Counted from the first letter of the stretch, positions 33,066-43,197 are shown. The stretch: DNA of 64,000 nt from Bacilli bacterium (GCA_017511375.1 JAFWKJ010000003.1:1-64000), one strand, 5' to 3'. Notes: a model not told the origin generated them from the letters alone. Made by a program: numbers and translations.

Positions 33066-33779
33066 ATGGAAAGACTACAAAAAGTAATTGCGGAATCAGG
33101 TTATACGTCTAGAAGAAAAGCAGAAGAATTAATTGTACAAGGCAAAGTTAAAGTAAATGGAAAAATAGTAACAGAATTAGGTACCAAAGTATCTGATAAA
33201 GATGAAATAGAAATAGAGAATAAAATTCTATCAAAAGAAGCAAAAGAATATTATTTATTAAACAAGCCTAGAGGGATGATTACATCCACAGATGATGATA
33301 AAAATAGAAGAGTAGTAACGGAATTAATTCCAACCCAAGCAAGAATATATCCAGTTGGAAGATTAGATTATGATACAACAGGAGTTCTATTACTTACCAA
33401 TGACGGAGAGTTTGCCAATATCATGATGCATCCTAAAAGCAGAGTGGATAAAGTATATCTCGCAAAATTAGAAGGAATCATCAAAGGAGAACAAATCAAT
33501 AAGTTAAAAAAGGGAATTGAAATTGATCATGTGAAGGTAATCCCATCTCGTGTAAAATTAAAAAAAATAAACAGTGAGTCCAATACCTGTATGGTAGAGA
33601 TTGTGATTCATGAAGGAAAGAATCATCAAGTAAAAAGAATGTTTGAAGCGGTAGGATTCCATGTTGAAAAATTAAAAAGAGAACGAATGGGTATTTTCAC
33701 AACAGAAGGATTAAAATCAGGGGAATATCGGAAACTGACTCCTAAAGAAGTGGCTATCGTCTATAGTTTAAAGAAATAA
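33066..33779 (+). CDS. rluB: rRNA pseudouridine synthase, RluB/RsuA family
   Basis: 237 residues from ATG 33066 (GAGGG upstream). N-terminal S4 domain (MERLQKVIAESGYTSRRKAE), then the catalytic motif GRLDYDTTGVLLLTNDG with Asp and the KNHQVKRMFEAVG segment. It converts a specific uridine in 23S rRNA. Exact site specificity within the family is assumed. Confidence 0.92.
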   Translation: MERLQKVIAESGYTSRRKAEELIVQGKVKVNGKIVTELGTKVSDKDEIEIENKILSKEAKEYYLLNKPRGMITSTDDDKNRRVVTELIPTQARIYPVGRLDYDTTGVLLLTNDGEFANIMMHPKSRVDKVYLAKLEGIIKGEQINKLKKGIEIDHVKVIPSRVKLKKINSESNTCMVEIVIHEGKNHQVKRMFEAVGFHVEKLKRERMGIFTTEGLKSGEYRKLTPKEVAIVYSLKK

Positions 33780-33806
33780 AAAAAGGAATATTAAATTCCT
33801 TTTTTA
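33778..33806. terminator. bidirectional terminator between rluB and ferredoxin
   Basis: AAAAAAGGAAT and ATTCCTTTTTT pair; both strands carry T runs. Confidence 0.88.
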
Positions 33807-33998
33807 TTATTCTGTTTCAACAATGGCACCAGTAGGGCAAGTTTCAATAGCATCCTTTGCCTCTTGAACTTTATCTTCTGGAACAGTTTCTACTTTTGCA
33901 GTAGATAATCCTTCATCATTGATTTCAAATAGGTCATCTGCAACTGAAGTACAAGCACCACATCCAATGCAAGCTTCATGATTTACTTTAACTTTCAT
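33807..33998 (-). CDS. ferredoxin (4Fe-4S)
   Basis: 63 residues. One cluster motif: CIGCGAC near the start and a distal CPTGAI. Acidic, with typical Fer family length. It carries electrons in the cytoplasm. A ribosome-binding site AAGGAAGG lies upstream on the minus strand. Confidence 0.94.
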   Translation of the reverse strand: MKVKVNHEACIGCGACTSVADDLFEINDEGLSTAKVETVPEDKVQEAKDAIETCPTGAIVETE

Positions 33999-34141
33999 TT
34001 TTGTACCTTCCTTTCATGTTTATTATAACGAAAAAGAAAGAGCAGGTAAAGACCTTTTTTCTTGGAAATCGTAAAGTCGAAATAAATCTTCTTTTGTTTT
34101 ATAGACAAATGTGGTAAACTTATAATAAGAGGGTGATTCTT

Positions 34142-35173
34142 ATGAGACGAATGGACCGATATAATGAGGGAGACACCAATAGATTAAATCGTATGGAAAA
34201 AAACCAAGATTTATATCAAGATATTGTGAATAATCCCAAAGTAGCAAATATTACGGATGTATCGAATGTAAATGCCTATGAACTATCATCTCCACAAGAA
34301 GGTAAAGCATCAAGAGAATCATACCAACAGATGAAAAAATATGGAGACTTTGAAGAAGTACCAAGAGTAAAAAAAGAATTAGATGATATTAATTACTTAT
34401 ATCAAAAAAAAGAAAAGAAAGTATATGATATTAACAGTGTACTAGAAGAAGCTAGAAAGAATAGACAAGAAAAAGATGAATTAGAAGAAAAAAGAAAATT
34501 AAAATATACAAGTTACAATGTTTTTTCTGGTATCAATCTAGAAGAATTGGCAAAGTATCGTGAAGAAAAGAAGAAGAGAGAAAAAACTCCACAAGAGAAA
34601 GAAATTCACAATTTAATGGATACCATTGCTTCTAAAACATTAGCAGGAGAAATATCTAAAGAAGAAACAGTAGAACTATTAAGTGATTTGATGGCAACTA
34701 ATATTTTAGATAAGGTGGTACCTGCTGATGAGATTGGTGGAGACCCAAATGAAGAACCTCAAATCATTGCAACACAAACGGTAATGATTGAAGAAACAAG
34801 AGAGCAACCTACGGTGCCTGTTCCAGTGGAAGCAACGCAAACAATAGCACCTCCACCAACAGAAGAGCCTCCAACAACCGTAGCGCCTGTTCAACCAGAG
34901 ACTATCCAAATTGCTGTACAACCAGACACAACGACTAACACAATATCAACGCAAGAAATTGTGCCACCACCACCAGCTTCAGACACCCAAGAAAACAAAA
35001 CACTAGATACAGACTTCTTTACGAAGAGTATGGATCTTTCTACAAAAGACTTAGAAATGGCAGATGACTTTGAAGAAAAAGGCATTCCAACCTTCGCTAA
35101 AGTCTTAATTGTATTGCTAATAATATCTATCTTAGTGGTAGGGGCCTATTTTGTTTATTTAAAGTTAAAATAA
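34142..35173 (+). CDS. tail-anchored protein with Pro/Thr linker
   Basis: 343 residues from ATG 34142 (GAGGGTGA). Charged helical N-terminal 190 residues, a Thr/Pro/Glu-rich linker (about 215-285), and one C-terminal membrane helix (TFAKVLIVLLIISILVVGAY). It looks like a tail-anchored membrane protein with a large cytoplasmic part. No family is recognised. The helical part carries no catalytic motif I know. Confidence 0.7.
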   Translation: MRRMDRYNEGDTNRLNRMEKNQDLYQDIVNNPKVANITDVSNVNAYELSSPQEGKASRESYQQMKKYGDFEEVPRVKKELDDINYLYQKKEKKVYDINSVLEEARKNRQEKDELEEKRKLKYTSYNVFSGINLEELAKYREEKKKREKTPQEKEIHNLMDTIASKTLAGEISKEETVELLSDLMATNILDKVVPADEIGGDPNEEPQIIATQTVMIEETREQPTVPVPVEATQTIAPPPTEEPPTTVAPVQPETIQIAVQPDTTTNTISTQEIVPPPPASDTQENKTLDTDFFTKSMDLSTKDLEMADDFEEKGIPTFAKVLIVLLIISILVVGAYFVYLKLK

Positions 35174-35177
35174 TCGA

Positions 35178-35208
35178 GAGAAAGTTGTTCAACTTTTTCT
35201 TTTTTTTT
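35178..35208 (+). terminator. intrinsic terminator
   Basis: GAAAAGTTGAACAACTTTTTC-type pairing (AGAAAGTTG/CAACTTTTTCT) followed by T's. Confidence 0.75.
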
Positions 35209-35241
35209 GGTATGATATTACTAAGAGTGGTGAAGCAAAAA

Positions 35242-36057
35242 ATGAATACAAAATTTATAGTAAATGACTACGCACTAATATGGAATTTATTGTTTCAAGC
35301 ATCTATTAGTGATACAATCTCAAAGATGAAAGCAAAACTTTGGGAAACATATAGAAATGAATATAATGAAACATTTAAAGATAAAATGGCTATTATGAGG
35401 GATTATAAGAATTTTATTCCTAATAATGATACAATTTATAATAATGTTTTAGAGGATAAATATTATGAACGTCTAAAAAAACAAGCAGAGAAATATCGTA
35501 TGGAAGTAATGAAATTATGGGATGCTCATAAAAAAGAAGCCAATCAACTCATGGAAAAAGTGGTAAGAATAAAAATCCCAGAATATACTTTTTTTATTGT
35601 GAATAAAGAACTTGGTCTCATTGATCATCCTACAAATGGTAGTATGGTATTAGGAAAGAGCATTGATCCAAAGAATCCGTATATGATTTTATATGAGATT
35701 ATGATGAATATTGTGATGAATAACATAAAGGTATATGAGGAAGAAGTAAAAGATTTTAAAAAAGCAATCGTGGAACTTGCTGTTTTAAATGAATATGCTA
35801 CGAATTTAAATAAAAGGAGTTGTTATCTAAGTGGAAATCCAAAACTACTTACCTTAAAAAGATGGATATATCCATATTGGTTAATGTATTTGGGTGTTCC
35901 AAAAGAAGATTTCCCAACTTATATGAAAAGAGATAAAATATCTTTTGATATGATTAAATATCCTTATGAAAAAGAGTTAAAGAAAATGAATCTAGAAGAG
36001 TTTATTGACTTCTGCATTAGAAATCAAAAATATATTATCCGCGAACCAAAACTTTAG
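35242..36057 (+). CDS. hypothetical protein before polC
   Basis: 271 residues from ATG 35242 (GTGGTGA upstream). Soluble, no signal peptide. It begins MNTKFIVNDYALIWNLLFQA, is helical and rich in Lys, Tyr and Asp, and has YTFFIVNKELGLIDHP in the middle. The gene ends 22 bases before polC, so they may be co-transcribed. No family is recognised; no known motif is seen. Confidence 0.7.
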   Translation: MNTKFIVNDYALIWNLLFQASISDTISKMKAKLWETYRNEYNETFKDKMAIMRDYKNFIPNNDTIYNNVLEDKYYERLKKQAEKYRMEVMKLWDAHKKEANQLMEKVVRIKIPEYTFFIVNKELGLIDHPTNGSMVLGKSIDPKNPYMILYEIMMNIVMNNIKVYEEEVKDFKKAIVELAVLNEYATNLNKRSCYLSGNPKLLTLKRWIYPYWLMYLGVPKEDFPTYMKRDKISFDMIKYPYEKELKKMNLEEFIDFCIRNQKYIIREPKL

Positions 36058-36079
36058 AAGACAGAAAGCAGGGGGATTT

Positions 36080-39000
36080 ATGGAAGAAAAAATCAAAATA
36101 TTGTGTGACAAAATAAATATTGGAGAAGAATCTTTCCAATATTTTAATGATGCCAAAATATTAAAAATTAAAGTAAATCCCAAAACAAAAAGTTGGAATA
36201 TTTATATAGAGAAACAAGAACTATTACCTGTAGAAGTATTACAAGAAGTAGAAGAAAAAAAGAAACTATTAGATGAAAATGCAAAAAGCATAGAGTTCGT
36301 TTTTGAAATTAAAAACAAAGATTTAGAAATTTATAAATCTTATTATGAAAACTATTTATTAAATAGATTAAAGAAAGATCTAAAGGTAACGGCAATCTAT
36401 CAAGAATGTATGAAGATAGAAGATGATCAACTAAAGTTAGTTGTATCCAATGAAAGTGAAAAAGAAACGTTAGAAAAAACACTCCCAACCATCAATAAGT
36501 TTTATGAACAAATGGGTTATCAAAATCCAATAGATATTGAAGTAGAAGAAACAGAAAGTGTACTAGAAAAAGTGCAAAAAGAATTGATAGAGGAGGTCAA
36601 TCAACTAGAACCAAAACCGGAAAAGAAAGAGAAAAAGAGTGAAGACACGTCGAAAGAAAAAAAACAATACAAAAGAGAAGCGGTTGATGAAAATAACATC
36701 ATTGGAAGAGGAATCAAAGAAGAACCAATTAAAATAAAAACCATTATTGGAGAAGATAATAATGTGGTAATAGAAGCCAAATGTTTTGGTACAGACTTTT
36801 TTGAGTCCCCTAAGACAGATTTTAAAATCATTACCTTAAAACTAACGGATTATTCAGATAGTATTTATTCCAAGGTGTTTGTTCGAGATAAAGAGGAATA
36901 TCAAAGATTAACACAAGAATTGAAAGCAGGAAACTGGTATAAAATTAGAGGAGCCTCTGTCAATGATAAATACTCTAAGGAATTAGTCATTAATGCAAGA
37001 GATATAATAAAAATTGATTCCAAAGATTCAAGTCGAAAAGATACATCAGAGGAAAAGAGAGTAGAACTTCATTGCCATACAAAAATGAGTCAAATGGATG
37101 GAGTGGCAGATGAAGTAGATGTTGTAAAAACTGCTATGAAGTTTGGAATGAAATCTGTTGCTATTACAGATCATAATGGCGTACAAGGGTTCCCACATGT
37201 ATTTAGTTTTGTAACAGATCATAATAAAAATTTGAAAGAAGGAGAAGAACCTTTTAAAGCAATTTATGGAGCAGAATTAACGATGATAGATGATTCTGTC
37301 GATATTGTTACAAGACCAAATGATGAAGTAATGTTAGATCAAACTTTTGTTGTTTTTGACTTTGAAACAACAGGATTCAATGCTGGGGGAGCAGACTCTA
37401 TTATTGAAATTGGAGCTGTTAAAATCAAAAACGGTGAAATCATAGAAAAATATGATGAACTAATTAATCCAGGAAGACCTCTACCAGATAAGATTACAGA
37501 AATAACAAATATTACAGATGAAATGTTAAAAGATAAAGACACGGAAGAAAACGCAGTCAAAAAGTTTATTGAATGGTTTGGAGATTGTCCTATGGTTGCC
37601 CATAACGCCAAATTTGATGTTTCCTTCCTAGAAATGGCCTATAAAAAATATGAGTTAGGGACTTTTAAAAACCCAGTAATTGATACATTGGAATTGTCAA
37701 GAACGCTAGATAATAATTATGCAAGACATTCGTTATCTGCCTTAGTAAAACGTTATGATGTACCATGGGATGAGTCTTCCCATCATAGAGGAGATTATGA
37801 TGCCGAAGGAACGGCTTTAGTATTTCATAAAATGCTAAAGAAATTATCTAATCGTAATATTGAAGTAATGTCTGATTTAGATAAATTAGTAGATAAATCT
37901 GAAATACATAAATATGGACGTGCGCATCATATTAATCTATTAGTACAGAATAAAAGAGGCTTAAAAAATTTATTCAAACTTATTTCTCTTGCAAATACAA
38001 CTTATTTATATAAGACACCACGTATTTTAAGAAGTGTAATAGAAGAACATAGAGAAGGCATATTAGTAGGTAGTGGTTGTTATGAAAGTGAAGTATGGAA
38101 TCAAGCAAAATCAAAAAGTGATGATGAATTATCAAACATCATTCGTTTCTATGATTATGTAGAAGTACAACCAGTAGAATGCTATGATCATTTAATTCAA
38201 ACAAGTGATTTTGCCTCTCCTGCAGAAGTCATGGCTAATATTGAAAAAATAATAAGAGTAACTAAAGAAGCAGGAAAAATAATTGTCGCAACAGGAGATG
38301 TACATCATATCAATCCAGAAGATAAAATCTTTAGAGAAATTATCGTTAATCAAAAAGTACCAGGAGGAGGAAGACATCCTCTTGCAAAAGGAGATATCAA
38401 AGAAATTCCATCGAATCATTTTAGAACGACAGACGAAATGTTAGAAAATTTTGAATTTTTAGGAAAAGATCTTGCTCATGAAATTGTAATTGAAAATACA
38501 AACTTAATTGCTGATATGTGTGAGATTGTAGAAGTAATCATCGATACGGGAGGAATTCCATTCTCTCCAAGAGTAAAATCAGATGATGGAGAAAGTTATC
38601 TAGACTGTCCTGTCGTAGTAACAGAGCTAGTTTATACGAAAGCGAAAGATTGGTATGGAGAACCCCTTCCTTATATGATTGAAGAGAGAATTGCCACAGA
38701 ATTATATGGAGATATTGTTTATAAAATCATTTGTGAAAAATATAAAGATAAAAAACTATCAGAAGAAGAGTTTGAAAAGAAAGTACATAAAGAACTACAT
38801 GATGAAATTTTAAAAGGATCAGACAACATCAAAAAAATGGTAAGAGACTATGTCATAAAAACAACAGAAGAAGAACTAGATGAAAAAGCCCTAGAGAAAA
38901 AAGTAAAGAAGACTCTAGGAGGAGTCATAGGTGGAGGATTTGATCCTATCTACTTAATCTCACAAAGACTTGTTAAGCACTCAAATGACGAAGGTTACTT

Positions 39001-40714
39001 AGTAGGTTCTCGTGGTTCTGTAGGTTCAAGTTTCGTAGCTACCATGATGGGAATTACAGAAGTAAATCCTCTCGCAGCTCATTACCGTTGTGAAAAGTGT
39101 AAACTAAGTATCTTTGAGGATGAGGAAGGAAAACCACTAGGAGCCACTTACTCCTCAGGATTTGATCTTCCAGATCACAACTGTCCAAAATGTAAGATAC
39201 CAATGATTAAAGATGGACAAGATATGCCATTTGCTACATTCTTAGGATTTAATGCAGATAAAGTACCTGATATTGATTTGAACTTCTCGGATTTAAATCA
39301 AGCATCAGCTCATGCATATACCAAAGTATTATTCGGAGAAAACAATGTTTATCGTGCAGGTACCATTGGTACAGTAGCAGATAAGACAGCCTTCGGATTT
39401 GTAAAAGGTTATTTTGAAGATAAACAAATTAATGATGTAAGGACTGCAGAAATTGAAAGACTGGCAATTGGATGTACTGGAGTAAAACGTACAACGGGAC
39501 AACATCCAGGAGGAATTGTTGTTATTCCAGACTATATGGAAGTATCTGATTTTACCCCTTATCAATATCCAGCAGAAGATGCAACGGCAGAATGGAAAAC
39601 CACACACTTTGATTATCACTCAATTGATCAATGTTTATTAAAACTAGATATTTTAGGACATAGTGATCCTACGCAATTGCGTTTAATTCAAAATCAATCA
39701 GGCACAGATATTTTAAAAGTACCATTAGATGATAAAGATACGATGTCAATCTTTACTTCTACCAAAGTATTAGGCGTAACAAATGAACAAATAATGTGTC
39801 CAACAGGAACATTAGGAATTCCCGAATTCGGAACTCCATTTACCATTTCTTTAGTAGAAGATACAAAACCAACAACTTTTGCCGAGCTTGTTAAAATATC
39901 AGGATTGTCTCACGGAACAGATGTATGGTTAGGAAATGCCCAAGATTTAATTAAAAATAATATAGTTCCATTTAAAGAAACAATTGGCTGTCGTGATGAT
40001 ATTATGGTTTATTTAATGTATCATGGATTGGAACCAATCAAAGCATTTAAAATAATGGAATTTGTTCGTAAAGGAAGAGCCTCTAAACCAAAAGATAAGG
40101 AACAATGGCAAGAGTATGAACAACTAATGAAAGACGCTAATATTCCAGATTGGTTTATTGGATCTTGTGCTAAAATTAAATATATGTTCCCCAAAGCACA
40201 TGCAGCAGCCTATGTTATATCTGCTTTCCGTATCGCATGGTATAAGGTTCATATGCCAGTATATTTCTATGCCTCATGGTTGACTTCTAAGGCAACAGAT
40301 GTAGATGTTGAGAATATGATTAAAGGATACAATGCTATTAAAGCAAGAATAGAAGATATAGGTTCAAAAGGATATGAAGCAACAAACAAAGAAAATGGAC
40401 AGGCTGAATCCTTAAAAGTATCACTAGAAGCTACAGCCCGTGGTATAAAATTCTTGCCAGTAGATTTATACAAGAGTGATGCCACCGTATGGGTAGTAAA
40501 AAATGATACAGAAATCTATCCACCATTTAACGCGATTGAAGGTTTAGGAGACACAGTTGCAAAGAATATCGTAGTGGAAAGAGATAAAGGTAAATTCTTA
40601 AGTATAGAAGATGTACAAAAAAGAGCCAAGATATCTCAAACTCTGATTGATAAGATGAAAGAAATGGGAATTTTAAAAGATCTACCAGATTCTAATCAAT
40701 TATCATTGTTTTAA
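36080..40714 (+). CDS. polC: DNA polymerase III PolC-type alpha subunit
   Basis: 1544 residues from ATG 36080 (AGGGGG). Order: N-terminal domain, OB fold, PHP domain (VELHCHTKMSQMDG), DEDDh exonuclease inserted in the PHP (VFDFETTGFNAGG, MVAHNAKFDVSFLE), zinc knuckle (CEKCKL, CPKC), polymerase active site (PDIDLNFSDLN), fingers and C-terminal helix-hairpin-helix. It is the main replicative polymerase of low-GC Firmicutes, with built-in proofreading. Length is slightly above the B. subtilis enzyme. Confidence 0.98.
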   Translation: MEEKIKILCDKINIGEESFQYFNDAKILKIKVNPKTKSWNIYIEKQELLPVEVLQEVEEKKKLLDENAKSIEFVFEIKNKDLEIYKSYYENYLLNRLKKDLKVTAIYQECMKIEDDQLKLVVSNESEKETLEKTLPTINKFYEQMGYQNPIDIEVEETESVLEKVQKELIEEVNQLEPKPEKKEKKSEDTSKEKKQYKREAVDENNIIGRGIKEEPIKIKTIIGEDNNVVIEAKCFGTDFFESPKTDFKIITLKLTDYSDSIYSKVFVRDKEEYQRLTQELKAGNWYKIRGASVNDKYSKELVINARDIIKIDSKDSSRKDTSEEKRVELHCHTKMSQMDGVADEVDVVKTAMKFGMKSVAITDHNGVQGFPHVFSFVTDHNKNLKEGEEPFKAIYGAELTMIDDSVDIVTRPNDEVMLDQTFVVFDFETTGFNAGGADSIIEIGAVKIKNGEIIEKYDELINPGRPLPDKITEITNITDEMLKDKDTEENAVKKFIEWFGDCPMVAHNAKFDVSFLEMAYKKYELGTFKNPVIDTLELSRTLDNNYARHSLSALVKRYDVPWDESSHHRGDYDAEGTALVFHKMLKKLSNRNIEVMSDLDKLVDKSEIHKYGRAHHINLLVQNKRGLKNLFKLISLANTTYLYKTPRILRSVIEEHREGILVGSGCYESEVWNQAKSKSDDELSNIIRFYDYVEVQPVECYDHLIQTSDFASPAEVMANIEKIIRVTKEAGKIIVATGDVHHINPEDKIFREIIVNQKVPGGGRHPLAKGDIKEIPSNHFRTTDEMLENFEFLGKDLAHEIVIENTNLIADMCEIVEVIIDTGGIPFSPRVKSDDGESYLDCPVVVTELVYTKAKDWYGEPLPYMIEERIATELYGDIVYKIICEKYKDKKLSEEEFEKKVHKELHDEILKGSDNIKKMVRDYVIKTTEEELDEKALEKKVKKTLGGVIGGGFDPIYLISQRLVKHSNDEGYLVGSRGSVGSSFVATMMGITEVNPLAAHYRCEKCKLSIFEDEEGKPLGATYSSGFDLPDHNCPKCKIPMIKDGQDMPFATFLGFNADKVPDIDLNFSDLNQASAHAYTKVLFGENNVYRAGTIGTVADKTAFGFVKGYFEDKQINDVRTAEIERLAIGCTGVKRTTGQHPGGIVVIPDYMEVSDFTPYQYPAEDATAEWKTTHFDYHSIDQCLLKLDILGHSDPTQLRLIQNQSGTDILKVPLDDKDTMSIFTSTKVLGVTNEQIMCPTGTLGIPEFGTPFTISLVEDTKPTTFAELVKISGLSHGTDVWLGNAQDLIKNNIVPFKETIGCRDDIMVYLMYHGLEPIKAFKIMEFVRKGRASKPKDKEQWQEYEQLMKDANIPDWFIGSCAKIKYMFPKAHAAAYVISAFRIAWYKVHMPVYFYASWLTSKATDVDVENMIKGYNAIKARIEDIGSKGYEATNKENGQAESLKVSLEATARGIKFLPVDLYKSDATVWVVKNDTEIYPPFNAIEGLGDTVAKNIVVERDKGKFLSIEDVQKRAKISQTLIDKMKEMGILKDLPDSNQLSLF

Positions 40715-40738
40715 AACACGTAGTGATACGTGTTTTTT
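40713..40738 (+). terminator. intrinsic terminator of polC
   Basis: AAACACGTA and TACGTGTTT pair around GTGA, with T's. Confidence 0.88.
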
Positions 40739-40764
40739 TGTGATATAATGAAACCGGTGATTCT

Positions 40765-41628
40765 ATGAATGGAGTAATTGTTATCAATAAACCAAAAGGG
40801 ATAACTTCTTTTGATGTAGTGCATACAATTAGTAAGGAACTAGGTATCAAAAAAGTGGGACATACAGGAACACTAGATCCTCTAGCAGAAGGAGTATTAG
40901 TTGTTTGTATAGGAGAAGCAACCAAAATAGTGGAGTTATTGACGGCCTATGATAAAGAATATGTTGCCCAAGTAAAATTAGGAATTCAAACAGATAGTTA
41001 TGATAGTGAAGGAAATATATTAGATACCAAAGAGGTTCCTAAAAACTTACCTATAAAAGAAGTACTACAATCTTTTCAAAAAACTTATATGCAGGAAGTA
41101 CCTATTTATTCGGCCGTAAAAGTAAAGGGAAAAAAACTATATGAGTATGCAAGAAACAATATAGAAGTAGAATTACCTAAAAAAGAAGTAACTATAAAAA
41201 AGATTGAACTATTAGAAAAAAAAGAAGATACCTTTACCATGAAAGCAGAAGTGACAAAAGGTTGTTATATCAGAAGTTTAATTAATGATATTGGAAAAGA
41301 ATTAGGTACTTATGCCATAATGACATCTCTATTAAGAACGAGACAAGGAAACATATCCTTAGAAGAGGCATGTACTTTAGAGGAATTTAAACAGGGAAAA
41401 TACAAGATGCAATCTATAGAAGAAGTATTAAATATTCCAAAAGTGATAGTAGACTCCTCTCTAGCATTTAAAATAAAAAATGGAGTAAAAATAGATAATA
41501 TTTGGAACATCCAAGATAAAGTATTAATGAAAGATCAAGAAAATCATTTGTTAGGAATTTATGAATGCGATGAAAATAAATTAAAAGTATGGAAAAATTT
41601 TTCACAAGAAAAAGAAAAAGAACAATAA
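40765..41628 (+). CDS. truB: tRNA pseudouridine-55 synthase
   Basis: 287 residues. Catalytic Asp in HTGTLDPLAEGVLVVCIGEATK; KPKGITSFDVV near the start; GCYIRSLINDIG later. It makes the T-loop pseudouridine in tRNA. Ribosome-binding site GGTGA. In B. subtilis truB lies after rbfA; here it lies at the other end of the nusA-infB block. Confidence 0.96.
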   Translation: MNGVIVINKPKGITSFDVVHTISKELGIKKVGHTGTLDPLAEGVLVVCIGEATKIVELLTAYDKEYVAQVKLGIQTDSYDSEGNILDTKEVPKNLPIKEVLQSFQKTYMQEVPIYSAVKVKGKKLYEYARNNIEVELPKKEVTIKKIELLEKKEDTFTMKAEVTKGCYIRSLINDIGKELGTYAIMTSLLRTRQGNISLEEACTLEEFKQGKYKMQSIEEVLNIPKVIVDSSLAFKIKNGVKIDNIWNIQDKVLMKDQENHLLGIYECDENKLKVWKNFSQEKEKEQ

Positions 41629-41635
41629 AAAACAT

Positions 41636-41663
41636 TTGTAAAATCAAAAAATTGTGTTATAAT
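41636..41663 (+). promoter_or_regulatory. promoter of rimP-nusA-infB operon
   Basis: TTGTAA and TATAAT with a 16-base spacer, about 60 bases before rimP. Confidence 0.7.
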
Positions 41664-41674
41664 ACAAACTGAAA

Positions 41675-41700
41675 GGAGTGGGAAAGAGATTTACCCACTC
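41675..41700 (+). promoter_or_regulatory. leader hairpin upstream of rimP
   Basis: GAGTGGG and CCCACTC form a 7-bp stem around an 11-base loop, between promoter and rimP and without a long T run. It is likely an RNA leader structure of the nusA operon. Its role is not shown by sequence. Confidence 0.6.
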
Positions 41701-41723
41701 TTATTATTTGTAGGAGGTGACGT

Positions 41724-41975
41724 ATGAGAGAGCAAGTCTCAAGTCTAGTAAATGATTCTATAAAGGAGTTAAATGTCTTTGTAGAAGATGCATTCGTAAG
41801 TACAGAAGAAGGGAAAAAAATATTTAATATCGTCCTTGATAGTGAGGAGGTAATAGACTTGAACAAAGTAACAGAAGCCTCAAGAATAATCAATAAAATA
41901 ATGGATGAAAATAATAGTTTATTAAAGGATATTGATGAACTAGATATTTATTCAAAAGAGAAGGGAGAGAAGTAA
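41724..41975 (+). CDS. short RimP-like protein (N-terminal domain only)
   Basis: 83 residues. Position directly before nusA and the pattern IKELNVFVEDAF, IFNIVLDSEEVIDLNKVTEA match the N-terminal half of RimP, a 30S maturation factor usually ~150 residues. The LEVSSPGLDRPL junction and the C-terminal SH3-like domain are missing. The stop is 4 bases before nusA. It is either a reduced RimP or a remnant; assignment depends mostly on position. Confidence 0.7.
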   Translation: MREQVSSLVNDSIKELNVFVEDAFVSTEEGKKIFNIVLDSEEVIDLNKVTEASRIINKIMDENNSLLKDIDELDIYSKEKGEK

Positions 41976-41979
41976 AAAA

Positions 41980-43197
41980 ATGAACGGAAAGGAATTTAAA
42001 GCAGCCTTAGACAATATTGTTAAAGAAAAAGATATTGATCCAGAAGTAGTATATAGTGCCATGGAGTTAGCACTTACATCTGCTTATAAAAAGAATTTTA
42101 ATTCAAAAACAAATGTAAAAGTTTTATTTGATCGTGAGACAGGTGAAATAAAAGTATATTCTTATTTGACCGTTGTACCTGATGATAAAATGACAAAAGA
42201 AGAATATGAAGATGCATTATTTGAAAAATATGCAGAAGATGAAGACTTAGATACTAAGCAAGAAGAACCAGTGGAAGCAGAAACGGAAGGAGAAGAAAGA
42301 GAAGGAGCAGAAGAGAAAAAAGAAGAACAAATTTCATTCTTCAATCCGGAAACAGAAATCAAATTAAGTGATGCAAAGAAAATAGACAAGAAATTAGAAG
42401 TAGGAGACACCATTGATACAGAAGTGACACCAAAAGATTTTGGACGTGTAGCTACTTCAACAGCAAAACAAGTAGTAACACAAAAAATTAGAGAAGCTGA
42501 AAGAAACAGTATCATGGAAGAATATGGAGATAAACAAGATGAATTACTAATCGGAACAGTGGCTCTAGAAGATACAGATAACTATTTTATTGATTTAGGA
42601 AGAACGAATGGAATCTTACCTAAAAAAGATTGTATCCCCGGAGAAAAAATTGAAATGGGATCTCAAATTAAAGTATATGTATCAAAAGTAGATAATAATG
42701 GAAAAAGTTTATTAATCTTACTAAGTAGAGCTCATTATGGATTTGTAAAAAGATTATTTGAACTTGAAATTCCCGAAATCAATGATGGAACAGTAATGAT
42801 TTATAGTGTTGCGAGAGATCCAGGAAACAGAAGTAAAGTAGCAGTTTACTCTGAAAATTCAAATGTAGATCCAATTGGAGCATGTATTGGAGAAAAAGGA
42901 TCAAGAATTTCAAGAATTATCAATGAATTACATGGAGAAAAATTAGATGTTGTAAGATATGATCCAGATCCAGCTGTATTTATTGAAAATGCATTGTCTC
43001 CTGCCAAAAACATAACAGTAGCTATCACAGATCCTAAAAAGTTAGAAGCTATGGTTATTGCAGATGGAGATAATTTCTCATTAGCTATTGGTAAAAAGGG
43101 ACAGAATGCTCGTCTTGCAACAAGATTAACAAAATTCAAGAAAATTGATATTAAGACAACAGAACAAGCAAGAGAAGCAGGCATTAACTTTAGATAG
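41980..43197 (+). CDS. nusA: transcription factor NusA
   Basis: 405 residues. N-terminal domain (MNGKEFKAALDNIVKEKDID), with an unusual acidic insert (about 85-115). The S1 domain and two KH domains follow (IGACIGEKGSRISRIINELH, GDNFSLAIGKKGQNARLATR). It binds RNA polymerase in elongation, pausing and antitermination. The start follows rimP by 4 bases with GGAGAG upstream. Confidence 0.97.
   Translation: MNGKEFKAALDNIVKEKDIDPEVVYSAMELALTSAYKKNFNSKTNVKVLFDRETGEIKVYSYLTVVPDDKMTKEEYEDALFEKYAEDEDLDTKQEEPVEAETEGEEREGAEEKKEEQISFFNPETEIKLSDAKKIDKKLEVGDTIDTEVTPKDFGRVATSTAKQVVTQKIREAERNSIMEEYGDKQDELLIGTVALEDTDNYFIDLGRTNGILPKKDCIPGEKIEMGSQIKVYVSKVDNNGKSLLILLSRAHYGFVKRLFELEIPEINDGTVMIYSVARDPGNRSKVAVYSENSNVDPIGACIGEKGSRISRIINELHGEKLDVVRYDPDPAVFIENALSPAKNITVAITDPKKLEAMVIADGDNFSLAIGKKGQNARLATRLTKFKKIDIKTTEQAREAGINFR

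Noticed and set aside
41310-41510. Minus-strand ORFs inside truB, nusA, infB and pnp
   Set aside because: All are shadows of strongly supported genes and lack ribosome-binding sites.
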